A stretch of 37,737 nucleotides of DNA from a bacterium (GCA_024228115.1 JAAETT010000085.1:1-37737), one strand, 5' to 3'. Counted from the first letter of the stretch, positions 8,054 to 16,877 are shown. A program made the numbers and translations. The notes: generated from the sequence alone by a model not told the origin.

Positions 8054-8932
8054 TCAGTCGTCCTTCGGTTCGGCAGCATTGAACCAATCGGGGGTGCCGG
8101 GCGGCGGCTCACCGATGGGATCACCGCCGTCGAGGATGTTGCGCGTGCGCGCTTCGATCATGTTCTCCCAGCGATGCGGCAACACGTAGAAGAGTTGCTC
8201 CTTGATGGCCGACGCGACGATTCGGCCGACTTCCGCCGGATCCATTCCGCTGGTGATCATGCCTTCGAGAATCTTCTGCATGGCCTCGGCTTCGGGCCCC
8301 ACCGCTGTCGGCTCCCGGGGCGCCTCAGGCCGGTTGCGTTCGGATTCTGCGATCCGCGTCGCGACCCAGCCGGGACACAACACCGAGACACCCACCTTCG
8401 CGCCCTGGGCTTGAAAGCCGCTCCACAGGCTTTCCGAGAGGGCGACACAGGCGTGCTTGGTAACACCGTAGATGCCACGCCCCGGAATCAACCCGGCTAT
8501 CGACGCCGTGTTGACCACGTGTCCCTCCTCCTGTTCGAGCAAGATCGGAACGAAGCTGCGAATGCCATGGACGACGCCCATCAGGTTCGCGCCCATCACC
8601 CAATCCCATTCGTCGAGGCTGGCCTCCCAGATCGGGCCTCCCATTCCACCTGCAACGCCAGCGTTGTTGCACAGGACGTGGGCTGCGCCGTATTCCTCGA
8701 GTGTGCGTTCGGCAAGCTGCGCAACTGAATCCGCCTTCGAGACATCGCACTCCACACCCAGGACGGACGCGCCGGCATCGCGAAGCTCGGAGACGGCACC
8801 CTCGAGGGCCGCGGATTCGATATCCGCGATCACCAGCTTCATTCCTTCCGAGGCAAAGGCCTCTGCCATGCCGCGGCCGATGCCGCTTGCGCCGCCGGTA
8901 ACGACGGCAACCCGGTCACGAAGACGTTCCAT
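8054..8932 (-). CDS. Short-chain dehydrogenase/reductase
   Basis: 292 residues, classical SDR type. The cofactor loop is TGGASGIG, followed by NNAG, the active-site Ser in NTASIAG and the YGVTK catalytic Tyr-Lys pair. It uses NAD(P)H to interconvert an alcohol and a ketone; the substrate is unknown. The C-terminal part (about residues 215-292), with RWENMIEARTRNILDGG, is longer than in the simplest SDRs. I chose the ATG at 8932 because AAGGAG lies 11 nt upstream and the Rossmann fold begins a few residues later. An in-frame ATG at 8989 would add 19 low-complexity residues. It is convergent with the ABC importer. Confidence 0.9.
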   Translation of the reverse strand: MERLRDRVAVVTGGASGIGRGMAEAFASEGMKLVIADIESAALEGAVSELRDAGASVLGVECDVSKADSVAQLAERTLEEYGAAHVLCNNAGVAGGMGGPIWEASLDEWDWVMGANLMGVVHGIRSFVPILLEQEEGHVVNTASIAGLIPGRGIYGVTKHACVALSESLWSGFQAQGAKVGVSVLCPGWVATRIAESERNRPEAPREPTAVGPEAEAMQKILEGMITSGMDPAEVGRIVASAIKEQLFYVLPHRWENMIEARTRNILDGGDPIGEPPPGTPDWFNAAEPKDD

Positions 8933-9058
8933 GCGCGTGAGTTCTCCTTCTGGAGAGGCCACGCTAGCGCCGGCGGCGGTGTCGGGCACCCGCCAGCCGT
9001 AGTGAAGAGAACGCTCACAGCCTTTCTACGCGACGCCGGGGTCGAGATCTGATTCCAC

Positions 9059-10240
9059 TCAGCCCCCCGAGATCGCCAGCTCCGCGTCCGGGTCGACGGG
9101 CGAATCATCCTCCAGGTGGTCGAAGAAGCCTTCCGGCAGGGCGACCTTCTGGGTGCCGGCCTTCTTGCCGCGCGGAACGCGCATGGCTTCCGGGGGGAAG
9201 GGGAGGTTCGGGTCGACGGCTTCGAGAACTTCTTCGAGCCCGGTCAGGGACGTTACTCGTATCAATTCGCCGCGCAGCTGGGCACTACCCGGGAAACCCT
9301 TCGTGTACCAGGTGGCATGGCGGCGAAAGGCGCGCATCGCAGGCGCCTCGCCAAAGAAATCGGCGAGCAGATGCGCATGCTCGAGCATCGTGGCCCGTAC
9401 TTCACCGAAGTTCGGCGGCTCCTGGGGCTCGTGGCCCGCGAAGACCTGGGCGAGATCCCGGAATAGCCAGGGGCGCCCGAGGCAGCCTCGACCTACCACG
9501 ACACCGTCACAACCGGTCGACCGCATCATGCGCAGGGCATCGAAGGCCTCCCAGATGTCGCCGTTTCCGAGCACGGGAATGCCTCGAACGTTCTGCTTCA
9601 ATTCGGCGATCGCTGCCCAATCTGCCTCGCCGTCGTACAGTTGGGCGGCAGTTCGCGCGTGCAGGGCAACGGCCGCGCAGCCTTCTTGCTCGCCGATGCG
9701 CCCGGTGTCGAGAAACGTCGTCAGGCGCTCATCGATCCCGATGCGGAACTTGATGGTCACGGGCACGGCCTCGGCGTGCTTCACGACCGCGCGCACGATC
9801 TTCGCGAGCAGGGCGGGGCGCGCTGGAATGGCTGCTCCCCCTCCCTTGCGCGTCACCTTCCGCACCGGGCAGCCGAAGTTCAGATCGATGTGGTCGACGC
9901 GCCCTTCGCCGACCAACCAGGCGGTGGCCTCCGCCATGCTCTGCGGGTCGACCCCGTAGAGCTGCAAGCTGCGCGGGCTCTCGTCCGGTGCGAAATCGGC
10001 AAGCTTGTGGCTCTTGGTGTTGCCCTCGACCAACGCCCTGGCCGTGATCATCTCGCTGACGAAGAGCCCACCGCCGAATTTCCGGCATAGCCTTCGGAAT
10101 GGCGCATTCGTCACGCCGGCCATGGGCGCAAGCACGATGGGCGAGGCCACCTCGAGGGGGCCGATCCGGAGCGGCGCGAACTCGCCCGCCCGTGCCGGCA
10201 AGACGTCGCGATTCAACGCGCTCCGGTATCGAGGGTCCAT
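9059..10240 (-). CDS. tRNA-dihydrouridine synthase (DusB-like)
   Basis: 393 residues. The TIM-barrel flavoprotein shows APMAGVTNAPFR, SEMITARAL, QLYGVDP, the catalytic Cys in NFGCPVRKV, KFRIGID, VLGNGDIW and the FMN phosphate loop GRGCLGRPWLF. It reduces specific uridines in tRNA D-loops with NADPH and FMN. The motifs fit DusB best. The C-terminus carries about 50 extra residues rich in Pro, Lys and acidic residues. The ATG at 10240 has no clear ribosome-binding site, and the frame stays open further upstream into the BolA gene, so the start is somewhat uncertain. The BolA gene lies 28 bp upstream on the same strand. Confidence 0.92.
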   Translation of the reverse strand: MDPRYRSALNRDVLPARAGEFAPLRIGPLEVASPIVLAPMAGVTNAPFRRLCRKFGGGLFVSEMITARALVEGNTKSHKLADFAPDESPRSLQLYGVDPQSMAEATAWLVGEGRVDHIDLNFGCPVRKVTRKGGGAAIPARPALLAKIVRAVVKHAEAVPVTIKFRIGIDERLTTFLDTGRIGEQEGCAAVALHARTAAQLYDGEADWAAIAELKQNVRGIPVLGNGDIWEAFDALRMMRSTGCDGVVVGRGCLGRPWLFRDLAQVFAGHEPQEPPNFGEVRATMLEHAHLLADFFGEAPAMRAFRRHATWYTKGFPGSAQLRGELIRVTSLTGLEEVLEAVDPNLPFPPEAMRVPRGKKAGTQKVALPEGFFDHLEDDSPVDPDAELAISGG

Positions 10241-10268
10241 TTGTATTGGGCCGCTGGGTGACAACGGC

Positions 10269-10541
10269 TCAGGGCGTACGCGTGACCATCCGGTCGATCG
10301 CATGGACCGGAGCGGTATCGCCCGCCATCAGGTGCTTGATCTTCGCGTAGACGGCCTGCTGCTGCTTCACACGGGAGAGGCCCTCGAAATCGGCAGAGAC
10401 CACCTCGATTTCGAAGTGGCCCGGGCTTACGGCGCGAACCACGACTTCAGCCTCCGGCAGACCCTCACGGATCGCCTCACCCAGCTGACTGGCGATTTCC
10501 TCGGGCTCGGGCGGAGGAGAGCTGAGAATCTGAATGACCAA
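10269..10541 (-). CDS. BolA/IbaG family protein
   Basis: 90 residues. The core EAEVVVRAVSPGHFEIEVVS followed by FEGLSRVKQQQAVYAKIKHL and PVHAIDRMV matches the BolA fold, in particular the IbaG (YrbA) branch. These proteins bind monothiol glutaredoxins with [2Fe-2S] clusters, or act in acid stress and iron-sulfur trafficking. The start codon is TTG at 10541, supported by GGAG 5 nt upstream. It sits between the small Cys-rich membrane protein and the dihydrouridine synthase, all on the minus strand, and is likely co-transcribed with the latter. No monothiol glutaredoxin gene is in the window. Confidence 0.85.
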   Translation of the reverse strand: MVIQILSSPPPEPEEIASQLGEAIREGLPEAEVVVRAVSPGHFEIEVVSADFEGLSRVKQQQAVYAKIKHLMAGDTAPVHAIDRMVTRTP

Positions 10542-10594
10542 GTTGGCTCCAAAGCAAACGGGAGGGTCGGCCTCCGAGTGTAGCGCCCCGTAGG

Positions 10595-10855
10595 CTAGGG
10601 CTCGCAGGTGATCCGCTGGGGTGCCCGGTCCGTGCAGGCCAGTTCGTCGTCCATGGCGCCGGCGGCGGTTCCGCAGGCCGCACGCAGGGCTCCGACCATG
10701 GCCTCCTCACGGTCGGCGCCGGCCGCTCTGGAGCAATGACTGCCCGCCTTGGTCACCACGCAGACCTCGCACTCCACCTGGCCACTGCGCAGCGTCGTCA
10801 TGACGAGAAGACCAATGAACGCGGCCACACCCAGGACGGTCCACAATGCGCGCAT
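10595..10855 (-). CDS. Small Cys-rich membrane-anchored protein of unknown function
   Basis: 86 residues and not recognised. An N-terminal hydrophobic stretch (about residues 3-20, LWTVLGVAAFIGLLVMTTL) should act as a signal anchor, placing the rest outside the inner membrane. The remainder holds six cysteines in the pattern CxxC (CEVC), then single Cys in SHCSR, AACGT, LACTD and ITCEP, compatible with disulfides. It starts 13 bp after the stop of the Prc protease gene, so it may be a co-expressed partner of it. Reading-frame position and spacing favour a real gene, but there is no domain to confirm it. Confidence 0.55.
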   Translation of the reverse strand: MRALWTVLGVAAFIGLLVMTTLRSGQVECEVCVVTKAGSHCSRAAGADREEAMVGALRAACGTAAGAMDDELACTDRAPQRITCEP

Positions 10856-10868
10856 CCGTCCGCCCGCG

Positions 10869-12869
10869 CTATTTCGAGAGGAGGATCAGATCCCCCAAGA
10901 CGCGCAACGCTTCCTGCGCGTGGGGCGTCAGCTCTTCGTCATCCGCCTTGGCTTCCTCGGGCACCGCTGCACTTGCATTGCCCGGAGCGGGGCTGCTTTC
11001 GTTGGCTGCGAGCGGATCGGAATCGTCTTCGTTCTTTTCGGCAACCAGATCCGCGAGGCGAACGATACCTTCCGAGGCCTCCTTCTTGGCGAGTTCCTCT
11101 CGGATCGTCTCGAAGAACTCGTCTCCCGTCTGGCGCGTCTCCGAACGGCGCGCCAGCTCTTTGACCACATCCGGCGAAACGGGCTTCCAGGCTTGCTGGC
11201 GGTTGCCGTTCCCGAGGAAGGCGTCGATCGACGGAGCGCGCAGCGAATAGGAGAGCGCGCTCTCGCCGAACTCATCGGTCGAGAAGAGCGAAGGCGCGAC
11301 CACATCGGCGGCGACGCCCGCATGTTGAGTGGACGTTCCCCCTGGTCGGAAGAACAAGCCGGTCGTCACCTTGAGAGCGCCGAGCCCGGGCCGCAAGGGG
11401 AAGAGGCTCTGGACGGTGCCCTTTCCGAACGTGTGATCATCCCCGACGACGACGGCCCGGCCATAATCCTTGAGGGCCCCCGCCAGGATCTCCGAAGCCG
11501 ATGCGCTCACGCGGGAAGTCAGGATCACGAGGGGCCCGCCGTACAAGACCGAGTTGTCCGGATCGGGCAAGACCCGCCCTCGATCCCCGCCGTCGCGAAC
11601 GGCGACGATGCCGCCATCCTCGATGAAGAAGCCCGAGATCGTGACTGCATCCTCGAGCAGGCCGCCACCGTTTCGCGACAAATCGAGGAGCAGCCCGTCC
11701 AGCTTCTCACGCCGCACCTCTGCCAACAGTCGGCGCACATCGCGGGAGCCCAGCCGCTTGGCTGGATCCCGGTCGCCTCCATAGAACGACGGAAGGTCGA
11801 GAACGCCCAGGCGAAGCTTCTGGTCCCCCACGTCGATGGTTTCGATGCGGAGCTTTGCCGCCTGTTCTTCGAGATCGATCGTGTCGCGTTGGATCGAGAC
11901 CTGGAAGCGCTCGGTCGTGTCGCCCTTGCGCAGCACGGTCAGCTGCACGCGCGTGCCTTTGCGTCCGCGGATCAGGCGCACGACGTCGCGCAATGCCATG
12001 TCGATGATATCGACGGCGTCGCGGCCTTCCTCGGCCACGGCGATGATGCGGTCTGCCGGTTCGAGTGCGTCGATGCGATCCGTCGCGCCGCCTGGAATGA
12101 TCTGTTCGACCACGGCGTAGCCGTCCCGTTCAGTGAGGGCGACACCGATGCCTTCCAGCGAGAGCTCCATCTGGATCTGGAAATCTTCCCACACGTGCGG
12201 GGAGAGGTACGACGTGTGCGGGTCGAGAGCTCCGGCAAACGCGTCGAGGAATTGGGAGTAGAGATCCTCACGGCTCAGCTCGGCGACGCGCTTCGTGCGC
12301 AGCTCGTAGCGATGGACGAGGCGCTTCTTGGCCTCCTCCATACTCACGTCCCCTTCGAGGTAGTTCGAGATCTGGAAGTGGGCGAGGGTGCGCAGCAGCT
12401 CGTCGCGCTCCTCCTTGGTGGCCGGAGATCCACGCTCGTCCGGATCCAGGAGCAGGGTTGCATCCGTATCCAGCACGTAGTCGTCTCGCGCGATGAAGCC
12501 GCGAATGAAGCCCTCGACTTCCCGGTTGCGGCCGAGGATGTCCTGGTGGAGCCGGCGCAACCGACTGCAATCGCTGGAGCGCGTCTCCAGGAACAGGCTC
12601 TTCAGGGAGCTTTGGAGCTCCGAAAGCTCACTCTCCAGGAAGAAGACCCGCTGGGGATCGATCCGTTTCAGATAGGTCTCGACGGTTCGCGTCCGGATGC
12701 CATCGTCCAGCTGGTGGGCGGTGATGTGCTTCTGGAAGAAGAATGTCGTGAGATCGGGGATGTCCCCACAGGTCAACGCCGCCTGGGCGGCCCTCGGCGG
12801 AGCAAGCGGTGCGAGGAAGGTCAGCGCGAGCCCGGCCGCGATCAGGCCAGGCCGAAATCGATTGGCCAT
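10869..12869 (-). CDS. prc: Tail-specific (carboxy-terminal processing) protease, S41A, Prc-like
   Basis: 666 residues, close to the 682 of E. coli Prc. A signal peptide ends near PPRAAQA. The Prc N-terminal helical domain covers about 35-225, with LDPHTSYLSP leading into a PDZ domain at about 230-320. The S41 domain has the nucleophile S457 in SRVSASASEI, D468 and the general base K483 in FGKGTVQ. Prc cleaves periplasmic proteins from nonpolar C-termini and helps control cell-wall hydrolases. The C-terminal tail is acidic and Ala-rich before HAQEALRVLGDLI. The 86-residue Cys-rich protein follows 13 bp downstream. Confidence 0.95.
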   Translation of the reverse strand: MANRFRPGLIAAGLALTFLAPLAPPRAAQAALTCGDIPDLTTFFFQKHITAHQLDDGIRTRTVETYLKRIDPQRVFFLESELSELQSSLKSLFLETRSSDCSRLRRLHQDILGRNREVEGFIRGFIARDDYVLDTDATLLLDPDERGSPATKEERDELLRTLAHFQISNYLEGDVSMEEAKKRLVHRYELRTKRVAELSREDLYSQFLDAFAGALDPHTSYLSPHVWEDFQIQMELSLEGIGVALTERDGYAVVEQIIPGGATDRIDALEPADRIIAVAEEGRDAVDIIDMALRDVVRLIRGRKGTRVQLTVLRKGDTTERFQVSIQRDTIDLEEQAAKLRIETIDVGDQKLRLGVLDLPSFYGGDRDPAKRLGSRDVRRLLAEVRREKLDGLLLDLSRNGGGLLEDAVTISGFFIEDGGIVAVRDGGDRGRVLPDPDNSVLYGGPLVILTSRVSASASEILAGALKDYGRAVVVGDDHTFGKGTVQSLFPLRPGLGALKVTTGLFFRPGGTSTQHAGVAADVVAPSLFSTDEFGESALSYSLRAPSIDAFLGNGNRQQAWKPVSPDVVKELARRSETRQTGDEFFETIREELAKKEASEGIVRLADLVAEKNEDDSDPLAANESSPAPGNASAAVPEEAKADDEELTPHAQEALRVLGDLILLSK

Positions 12870-12913
12870 CCGAGCAAGCTATCAGAACACCCGGGGGGCC
12901 GGAAGCGCCGGAC

Positions 12914-13840
12914 TCACGGCTCCGTGACGCCGGGAAGGCCCAGGGACGCCAGATGGTCTCCGTCGTGGGCGATCGCCAGGCTGAAGCCATGGTCGCGCTC
13001 GAGTCCGGCCAGGAAGCGGCGAATCCGGCTCAGCTGGCCATCGGCCTCCGGAACGATCAGGAGCCGGTAGATCAGCGCCTTGGGCCGGTCGAGACGTGCG
13101 GACTCGATATCGTTGATGACGTCCCCGGTGAAGATCACCCGTTTCGTCCCGTCGGGCCCGGCCAGGGACGCGGCCAGCATCTGGCTGCCCGGGGTGTGCC
13201 CGGCCGCGTGGATCAGGGCCACGCCGGGGAACCCGGGGAGCGCGACGGCACTCCCCGCGGGTACAACGGTCCGGTTCAGGCAACCGACCTCATCGACCAG
13301 CTCGGAGGTGCTTCGGGTTCCGTAGTTGGTCAGCTCCGCCTGGGCGCGGACCTGGAAGATGGGAAGGGCCGCGCCCTCGCGAACCTCGCAGAGCGAACGG
13401 GCTCCCTCCACATGATCGATGTGCAGGTGAGTGATGACGACGCCGGCGACGCGATCCGCTGCGTCACCGAGCATCTCTCCCACCGAACCGAAGACTTCGA
13501 CGGGCCCGGCGCCCAGGCTCTCGAACGGCGCGCCAAACTTGCGAGCGGCCTCCGGGCTCATGCCCAGATCGACGAGCAGGATCCGCCCGTCTTTCCATTC
13601 CAGCGCGAAGGACGGGTGGGAAAGCACGCGGGGCGGAGGCGAGAAGGAAGGCTGTCGGGATGTTTCCATCCAGCCAAGTCGGACGGGACGGTCGGCCTCG
13701 CCGTCCAGGGCAAGCAGCGCCGAGACGGGCGGCGGGTCCGGATCGAGTTCGCGAATCTGCAGGTGGGCTGGTGTGAGCAGCAGGCAGATCAACAGGATCA
13801 GAGCCAGTAGTCCGAATCCAATCCAGCGCAGCCAGCCCAT
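12914..13840 (-). CDS. Membrane-anchored metallo-beta-lactamase-fold hydrolase
   Basis: 308 residues. Residues 5-23 form an N-terminal transmembrane anchor, and the rest is an MBL-fold domain, probably periplasmic. Metal ligands are visible: HLHIDH at 138-143, the His in GHTPGS, the Asp in FTGDVIND and a final His in AHDGDH. The family includes lactonases, esterases and thiol hydrolases; the substrate is unknown. I chose the ATG at 13840 because GGGAG lies 6 nt upstream and the anchor follows at once. The frame is open 78 codons further but that part is Arg-rich and domain-free. The prc gene lies 44 bp downstream on the same strand. Confidence 0.87.
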   Translation of the reverse strand: MGWLRWIGFGLLALILLICLLLTPAHLQIRELDPDPPPVSALLALDGEADRPVRLGWMETSRQPSFSPPPRVLSHPSFALEWKDGRILLVDLGMSPEAARKFGAPFESLGAGPVEVFGSVGEMLGDAADRVAGVVITHLHIDHVEGARSLCEVREGAALPIFQVRAQAELTNYGTRSTSELVDEVGCLNRTVVPAGSAVALPGFPGVALIHAAGHTPGSQMLAASLAGPDGTKRVIFTGDVINDIESARLDRPKALIYRLLIVPEADGQLSRIRRFLAGLERDHGFSLAIAHDGDHLASLGLPGVTEP

Positions 13841-14095
13841 GGGGTTCTCCCGAAGCCTCGTTCCTCGAAACCGCCGTCGGCGCGAGCCGATTCGGGGGGC
13901 AGGAAGCAGACCGATGGAATCTCCGAGGGCCCTTCCAGCGAGGAGAAGGCGGAAGAGTAGGCGGGATTTCGCGCGCTGCCCCGCCCGGAAACCGCCCCGT
14001 GTGGCGTGCTCATGCCGGCTCGGGCGGGCCGTTTGCAGCTCACCGCTACCGGAGCGCCCAATTTCCTCGCGCAAGGGCTCACTCGTTCGGGCAGA

Positions 14096-15253
14096 ATGGC
14101 GGGCGTGGGAGTTGGAGGAGGGGATCAGGTGGTACCGAATCCAGTCCGGGTAGATCTTCGCACCGATGTAGCCGTTTTCGCCTTGTTGAGCGCATGCATG
14201 CTGACGGTGTACACCGCGGCGGTTCGGTTCTCTGAAGGAGCCGTGTTCCTTGCCGGGGTGTTAGGCCTGGTTGGCTTGGTGTTCGGGGTCGCATGGCTCT
14301 GCCTGCGCGGTCGTCCCGCCGGGGTCTGGATCTGTATCCTCGTCGTCAGCTTGCTGGGGCTCTCGAATGCTGGGATGGTCGTGCTGACGGGGGGAGCAGT
14401 GCTCAGCTCGCTGATCACCATGACCGTCATCCCCATTCTGGCCACACTTCTCGTTTCCCCTCGTCTGGGAGGAGTGGTTGCGTTGACGACGTGTGCCGCC
14501 CTGATGATCGCGGCCGTCGTTCCGGCCCAGATTCCTCTTCCAGACGTTTCCCTCGGAGCGACCGACGCATTGGTGGGCGTGGGCGTGCTCACACTGGGCT
14601 TCTGGGGCGGGGCCTCCTACTACGAGCGAGGCAGGCGGACCGCCTATCAGCAGGGAAAGGAACTTCGCGACGAATTGGAGAGGACAGCTGCTCGTTTTCG
14701 GGCCTATACGGAGAACGCCCGCGACATCGTGGCGGAAGTCGCAGACGATGGGACGATCCTGTACGCCAGTCCGGGTCACGAGGGGCTCCTGGGCCGGCCG
14801 CCGTCTGCCCTGCTCGGGAGAACAGAAATCCAGCACGTGCATTCCGAGGATCTTCCGCATGTAGAGGCTTTCTTCGAGGCTCTCGTACGGGGTGACGAGC
14901 CGGCCAGCGTTTCGGCACGTTATGTACGTCCCGATGGAAGCCTGCGCTGGCTCGACTTGCGGGGTCGCCACTATCGGAATGCCGACGGGGAGGGCCGGGT
15001 CGTGGTCTTCGGGAGGGACGAGACCCCGGAGCGGGAGGCTGCCGAGGAACGCGAAGCCCTGATCGGCCGGCTCCGGGACGCACTCGACAGCATCGAGACG
15101 CTTCGCGGCATCGTACCGATCTGCGCCGAATGCAAGAGCGTCCGCCGGGAAGACGGGGCTTGGGAACAGCTCGAGGAGTACGTTGCGTCGCACTCCCTGG
15201 CAGATTTCTCTCACGGCCTCTGCGAGAGGTGCCTGTCCAGGTACGACGTGTAG
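14096..15253 (+). CDS. Membrane PAS-domain protein with C-terminal C4 (putative zinc) module
   Basis: 385 residues. About five to six transmembrane helices cover residues 22-170. A PAS domain follows at about 200-310, with YTENARDIVAEVADDGTILYASP and a PAC end in RVVVFGRDET. A short coiled segment leads to a terminal module with two CxxC pairs, C343/C346 (PICAECKSVR) and C376/C379 (LCERCL). This module is often found at the ends of PAS and response-regulator proteins in former Deltaproteobacteria, and its role is unclear. There is no kinase, GGDEF or EAL output domain, so signalling must go through this tail. A GTG at 14129 with GGAGGAGGGG just upstream is an equally good start. badH follows 27 bp later. 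Confidence 0.82.
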   Translation: MAGVGVGGGDQVVPNPVRVDLRTDVAVFALLSACMLTVYTAAVRFSEGAVFLAGVLGLVGLVFGVAWLCLRGRPAGVWICILVVSLLGLSNAGMVVLTGGAVLSSLITMTVIPILATLLVSPRLGGVVALTTCAALMIAAVVPAQIPLPDVSLGATDALVGVGVLTLGFWGGASYYERGRRTAYQQGKELRDELERTAARFRAYTENARDIVAEVADDGTILYASPGHEGLLGRPPSALLGRTEIQHVHSEDLPHVEAFFEALVRGDEPASVSARYVRPDGSLRWLDLRGRHYRNADGEGRVVVFGRDETPEREAAEEREALIGRLRDALDSIETLRGIVPICAECKSVRREDGAWEQLEEYVASHSLADFSHGLCERCLSRYDV

Positions 15254-15280
15254 GCAGTTTCCGTTCGGACGCGGTACCCC

Positions 15281-16048
15281 TTGGGCGTGGGTCTACGTGG
15301 TCTCGAAGGGTTGCCGGTTCTCGTCACGGGCGCAGCGAGTGGAATCGGGCGTGCGATCGCCCGGCGTCTTTCTGAAGAGGGCGCGGTTGTCGGGATCTTC
15401 GATCTCGACGGGCCCGGTGGGGAGGCGACGGTTTCCGCCATCGCCGAGGCAGGTGGCCGAGGCCGCGCCTGGCAGGTCGACATCACCGATGGAGCTGCCG
15501 TCGAATCTGCGGTCGAGGCGTTCGAGACCGAGTTGGGCCAGGTTGCAGGTCTCGTCAACAACGCAGGTTGGGACGAAGCCGCGGCTTTTCTCGAGACGGA
15601 TGTAGAGCTCTGGCGGAAGGTGATCGACATCAATCTCTATGGGCCGCTGCATGTGACCCAGGCCGTGCTGCGGCGCATGACCCGCCACGGTCGGGGTCGG
15701 GTCGTGAGTATCACCTCCGATGCGGGCCGGGTGGGCTCCAGTGGTGAAGCCGTCTACGCAGCATGCAAAGGGGGTGTCGCCGCGTTCTCGAAATCCGTGG
15801 CCCGCGAGCTGGCGAAGCAGGGGATTACCTTGAACGTCGTTTCGCCAGGCCCCACCGACACCCCCTTCTTCGCCAGCTTCGACGAATCTGGAAAGCTCGC
15901 AGCGGCCCTGGCTCGTTCGATTCCGATGCGGCGCCTGGCCCAGCCCGAGGATTTTCCGGGCCTGGTCGCCTTTCTGCTGTCCGACGACGCGGCCTTCATC
16001 ACGGGCCAGACGATCAGCGTTTCGGGCGGCCTGACCATGCATGGCTGA
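15281..16048 (+). CDS. badH: 2-hydroxycyclohexanecarboxyl-CoA dehydrogenase (BadH-like SDR)
   Basis: 255 residues, classical SDR with TGAASGIG, NNAGWD and YAACK. The region SDAGRVGSSGEAVYAACKGG, then NVVSPGPTDTPF and the ending FITGQTISVSGGLTMHG agree closely with BadH as I remember it from Rhodopseudomonas palustris. BadH oxidises 2-hydroxycyclohexane-1-carboxyl-CoA to the 2-keto compound with NAD+. The next gene encodes the matching ring-opening hydrolase, which strongly supports the assignment. The start is uncertain: TTG at 15281 is used here and GTG at 15287 is possible; neither has a clear ribosome-binding site. The gap to badI is 15 bp. Confidence 0.85.
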   Translation: MGVGLRGLEGLPVLVTGAASGIGRAIARRLSEEGAVVGIFDLDGPGGEATVSAIAEAGGRGRAWQVDITDGAAVESAVEAFETELGQVAGLVNNAGWDEAAAFLETDVELWRKVIDINLYGPLHVTQAVLRRMTRHGRGRVVSITSDAGRVGSSGEAVYAACKGGVAAFSKSVARELAKQGITLNVVSPGPTDTPFFASFDESGKLAAALARSIPMRRLAQPEDFPGLVAFLLSDDAAFITGQTISVSGGLTMHG

Positions 16049-16063
16049 AAAACGAAAGAGATC

Positions 16064-16852
16064 ATGGACTATCAAGACATCCTCTATGAGGCGCGTGATC
16101 ACGTTGCCACCATCACCCTGAACCGGCCCGAGGTGATGAATGCCTTTCGCGCTCGTACCTGCATCGAGTTGGTCGACGCATTCCAGCGGGCGGGCTACGA
16201 CCGCGAGATCGGTGCGATCGTGCTTACCGGTGCGGGCGAGCGTGCGTTCTGCACGGGTGGTGACCAATCGAGCCACGACGATAGCGGTGGCTACGGAGGT
16301 GACCGCGGTGTGATCGGCATGCCGATCGATGAGGTGCACTCGGTGATCCGGGATGTTCCGAAGCCCGTGCTCGCGAAAGTGCGCGGCTATGCCATCGGTG
16401 GTGGAAACGTGTTGGCCACGCTCTGCGATCTCACCCTCGCCGGAGCGAGCGCGGTGTTCGGGCAGGTTGGGCCGAAGATGGGATCGATCGATCCGGGCTT
16501 CGGTACCGCGTATCTCGCCCGGGTGGTTGGCGAGAAGACGGCGCGCGAGATGTGGTACCTGTGCCGGCGCTATTCCGCCGAGGAAGCCTGCGAAATGGGC
16601 CTCGTCAACAAGGTCGTGCCCGATGACGATCTCGATGCGGAGACCGCCGCCTGGTGCATGGAGCTGGTGGAGCGCAGCCCGACGGCGATTGCCCTGGCCA
16701 AGCGCTCCTTCAACGCGGATACCGAATCGATTCGCGGGATCGGTGCGCTGGGGATGCAGGGGCTGGCCCTCTACTACGGCACCGAGGAATCGAAAGAGGG
16801 CGGCGAAGCCGCTCGTGCCAAGCGGAAGCCGGAATTCCGGAAGTACTCATGA
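16064..16852 (+). CDS. badI: 2-ketocyclohexanecarboxyl-CoA hydrolase (BadI-like crotonase)
   Basis: 262 residues, crotonase superfamily. Blocks GDRAFCTGGDQS-type (here GERAFCTGGDQSSHDD), VRGYAIGGGNVLATLCDLT, FGQVGPKMGSIDPGFGTA and the ending KRKPEFRKYS correspond to BadI and separate it from ordinary enoyl-CoA hydratases. The GQVGPKMGS block is also shared with MenB, but MenB lacks the BadI ending. BadI hydrolytically opens the ring of 2-ketocyclohexanecarboxyl-CoA to pimeloyl-CoA. It follows badH by 15 bp. The upstream enzymes of the route (AliA, AliB, BadK) are not in the window, so the substrate must come from genes elsewhere. Confidence 0.88.
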   Translation: MDYQDILYEARDHVATITLNRPEVMNAFRARTCIELVDAFQRAGYDREIGAIVLTGAGERAFCTGGDQSSHDDSGGYGGDRGVIGMPIDEVHSVIRDVPKPVLAKVRGYAIGGGNVLATLCDLTLAGASAVFGQVGPKMGSIDPGFGTAYLARVVGEKTAREMWYLCRRYSAEEACEMGLVNKVVPDDDLDAETAAWCMELVERSPTAIALAKRSFNADTESIRGIGALGMQGLALYYGTEESKEGGEAARAKRKPEFRKYS

Positions 16853-16877
16853 GGCCGATCTTTTCGTGGCCGAAAGC

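Noticed and set aside
10749-13070. Very long plus-strand frame (773 codons) opposite the prc gene.
   Set aside because: The minus strand encodes a complete Prc protease with catalytic Ser and Lys; the plus-strand product has no domain and results from high GC at third positions.
13841-14074. Extra 78 N-terminal residues on the MBL-fold protein.
   Set aside because: The segment is Arg-rich and domain-free, while a good ribosome-binding site and a membrane anchor support the start at 13840.
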